Assembly (NCBI GenBank): GCA_034439755.1
Contig: JAWXAZ010000036.1
Span: 6,691 to 70,690, forward strand
Length of the DNA stretch: 64,000 nucleotides
DNA from: B1 sp034439755
Lineage (GTDB): Bacteria; Bacteroidota; Bacteroidia; UKL13-3
Direction of reading: 5' to 3'
In this document: piece by piece, positions 62,489 to 64,000 of the stretch
Position numbering within the stretch: position 1 is the first letter of the stretch
Layout: each line of letters starts with the position of its first letter
The notes under the pieces: model-generated
The model's input: only the letters and a program-made list of their open reading frames with translations
What the model was told of the DNA's origin: nothing
The model's database searches: none
Program-made: the position numbers and the translations under genes

Positions 62489-63661
62489 ATGAAGCAAAAG
62501 CGTGTTTTTTTCTTATTGGTTTTATTTGTCATACTTTTTCGGTCTGAACCAACGCTTGCGCAAGGCATCCAGAATTCGGGCATGACCGATAGAGAAGACT
62601 CAACCGAGCTAGGGAAGGTTAAAATTGGCGGGTATATAGACACCTATTATGCCTATGATTTTAACCAGCCCAAAGACGGAAACAGGCCTTATGCCGTTTC
62701 TTCCTCTAGAACCCAAGAAATAAACATTAACTTAGCCTACCTCGATATTCGCTACCAAACAAATCACATTAGGGCTAGGCTGGCCCCAGGGTTTGGCACA
62801 TACGTAAATGCCAACTACGCCTCGGAGCCAAGTACATTAAAGAATATGATTGAAGCTTATGGTGGCGTAAAGCTCTCAACTACCAAAAATATTTGGCTCG
62901 ATGCCGGCGTTATGGGCAGTCCGTTTACCAACGAATCGGCCATTTCCAAAGACCACCTCATGTACTCACGTTCTCTGGCGGCAGAATATGTGCCCTATTA
63001 CCTTTCTGGGTTGCGTTTAACAGCACCCTTAACCAAAAGACTAAACGCTTATATTTACCTGGTAAATGGCTGGCAACGCATCAACAATCCCAACCAGAAA
63101 CTTTCCATAGCCACACAAATTGAACACAAAGTTTCGGATAAAATTTTGATAAATTGGAATGTATTTTATGGCAACGAAAGTTCTAAGATAGACAGCAATT
63201 ACGGCAAGCGATTTTTTACAGATGTGTATGCCATTATTAATCCAAATGGGAAGCTCTCCTTTACAAGCTGCGTTTATATGGGTATGCAACAGCATGCTAA
63301 TTTCAATGGGCTGCTCAATAATAGCTCCAATAAACAAACTACAAATTGGTATCAAGGCAATATTATAGCCCGCTATAGCATCAATAAAAAGCTGTCACTA
63401 TCTGGGCGCGTAGAATTTTTTTCCGACCCAAACCTGGTGATGTTAAGAAATGAGAATACCGCGCGGGCCACATTGGGCTTGCCAAAAGGAACAACACAAT
63501 TAAATAGCTATGGATTTTGTTTAAATTTTAAACTTAGTCAAAACGCCCTATTTAGGCTTGAGCACAGACACTATATGAGCGATGATCCTTTTGTATCTAC
63601 CAATGGTTTGCCAGTACACACAGAAGATGTCCTTTTTGGCAACCTAACTGTTTGGTTTTAG
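62489..63661 (+). CDS. Outer membrane porin-like beta-barrel (OmpL/BBP2-like)
   Basis: The 390-residue protein has a signal peptide ending EPTLAQ and a barrel with VKIGGYIDTYYAYDFNQP near the N-terminus. INLAYLDIRYQTNHIRARLA and WLDAGVMGSPFTNESAISKD follow, and the last residue is an aromatic (LTVWF). This is the layout of the putative beta-barrel porin-2 family. The substrate is not known. Its signal-peptide codons contain one copy of the dispersed motif (TTCGGTCTGAACCAA, 62539), and a second lies just past its stop at 63665. Confidence 0.8.
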   Translation: MKQKRVFFLLVLFVILFRSEPTLAQGIQNSGMTDREDSTELGKVKIGGYIDTYYAYDFNQPKDGNRPYAVSSSRTQEININLAYLDIRYQTNHIRARLAPGFGTYVNANYASEPSTLKNMIEAYGGVKLSTTKNIWLDAGVMGSPFTNESAISKDHLMYSRSLAAEYVPYYLSGLRLTAPLTKRLNAYIYLVNGWQRINNPNQKLSIATQIEHKVSDKILINWNVFYGNESSKIDSNYGKRFFTDVYAIINPNGKLSFTSCVYMGMQQHANFNGLLNNSSNKQTTNWYQGNIIARYSINKKLSLSGRVEFFSDPNLVMLRNENTARATLGLPKGTTQLNSYGFCLNFKLSQNALFRLEHRHYMSDDPFVSTNGLPVHTEDVLFGNLTVWF

Positions 63662-63664
63662 GTT

Positions 63665-63712
63665 TCGGTCTGAACCAATAAAGAACCATAAATAGTGCCA
63701 ATTGTAATTGGC
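63665..63712. repeat. Dispersed-motif copy plus palindrome after the porin gene
   Basis: TTCGGTCTGAACCAA (63665-63679) is followed by GCCAATTGTAATTGGC (63697-63712), whose arms GCCAATT and AATTGGC are exact complements. Similar ATTGTAATTGGC occurs at about 6487, also beside a motif copy (GGCTTGAACCAA). Confidence 0.5.
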
Positions 63713-63739
63713 TGTGATTTTACCTCATAATAATCAATC

Positions 63740-63910
63740 ATCCCTTGCGGTTGTATCTATTAGTTGGTTAAACTAGCCAGTCCCTTCGCTCCATTACCGT
63801 TCAGCAACTTCATCACTACTACGAGCTGGTCTGCCACCAATATCTCATTTAATCTCTAAATGGCTGCTTCCTTTCAAAAGCCTCCCGCATGGGCGGGACA
63901 AGTTGAACTA
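63740..63910 (-). mobile_element. Possible remnant of a group II intron (5' region)
   Basis: Minus-strand codons read G-G-R-P-A-R-S-S-D-E-V near 63815-63845, followed by segments such as M-E-R-R-D-W-L-V in another frame. From memory, text of this type stands just before or at the start of group II intron reverse transcriptases. Frames are interrupted and no reverse transcriptase is in the window. A short hairpin (TCCCGC-ATGG-GCGGGA, 63883-63898) lies beside it. The last 90 bases of the window have a TATTTTTG (63931-63938) and an ATG with ten codons only. Confidence 0.25.
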
Positions 63911-64000
63911 AACCTATGGTAGCTTTCATTTATTTTTGTATATTTCAAATATATACCATAAATAATATGACAACAAAAAAAAGAATCCTGAAGAATTAGG

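Larger units (their letters stand above)
1910..63679. repeat. Window-wide dispersed near-palindromic motif, consensus TTGGTTCRRACCRAA
   Basis: Exact TTGGTTCAG on the plus strand begins at 5167, 8130, 20512, 23230, 29373, 31524, 44452, 48945, 56880 and 61424. Its complement CTGAACCAA begins at 9504, 15376, 20850, 28055, 28363, 31302, 31593, 39422, 41971, 47483, 58430, 62544 and 63670. Fuller or variant forms lie at 1910, 16871, 19503, 39166, 39243, 40866, 41627, 48923 and 60812. Copies occur in genes of unrelated function and in spacers, without strand preference. Confidence 0.75.

Overview
The window looks like a chromosomal piece of a Bacteroidota bacterium, probably of the Chitinophagales/Sphingobacteriales kind. 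The grounds are low G+C, type IX secretion (T9SS) substrates with type A and type B C-terminal domains, a PorP/SprF partner, families largely confined to this phylum (DUF2480, DUF4175, IPExxxVDY, DUF5362) and promoters of the TTTG-N19/20-TAnnTTTG type. No rRNA, tRNA, CRISPR array or intact insertion sequence was seen.

Layout. Positions 1-3000 hold small genes and broken ones: a thioredoxin-like protein, a truncated anti-sigma-like gene, two DUF1801 proteins, a frameshifted GNAT and a DUF5362 membrane protein. Positions 3000-6400 carry tex and a Tat-exported pirin. Positions 6700-16300 are a cell-surface operon: a 1954-residue modular adhesin, its PorP/SprF-type partner and an OmpA-family protein that carries two of the adhesin's own modules. 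Positions 16300-20600 carry lptB, a purF-like gene, a fourfold 53-bp tandem repeat and an MscS channel. Positions 20800-28500 carry a 1947-residue beta-helix T9SS substrate and an arylsulfotransferase-like protein. Positions 28700-40600 are a mixed stretch: TsdA-like dihaem cytochrome, glutamate dehydrogenase, anmK, redox and stress enzymes, OmpA lipoprotein, beta-barrel, histidine kinase, SIMPL protein and a Tat-signalled class V aminotransferase. Positions 40600-49000 hold housekeeping genes (TrpF-like, DUF2480, pyk, IPExxxVDY, acpP-fabF-rnc, msrBA, truA). A peculiar double tandem-repeat tract lies between pyk and a small lipoprotein gene. Positions 49000-58400 hold an EF-G-like factor, a DUF4175 protein, a dead KilA-N gene and an adenine deaminase/cytidine deaminase pair. 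Positions 58400-64000 hold an AT-rich orphan, a degraded DUF4160/XRE module, guaB, a porin and a possible group II intron scrap.

How the genes work together. The adhesin, SprF-like and OmpA-like genes form one export and anchoring unit. acpP-fabF-rnc is the usual fatty-acid/RNase III order, divergent from IPExxxVDY-pyk. Adenine deaminase and cytidine deaminase form a salvage pair, and purF-like and guaB add purine synthesis.

The most unusual signals are: (1) three tandem hydrophobic micro-ORFs (16-17 codons each) that resemble the start of the lipoprotein gene beside them, next to a tandem duplication of the 3' end of pyk; (2) a dispersed near-palindromic motif, core TTGGTTCAG, with 23 exact copies found by eye; (3) an exact 1782-bp, six-module block repeat in the adhesin; and (4) the same modules inserted into the neighbouring OmpA-like protein.
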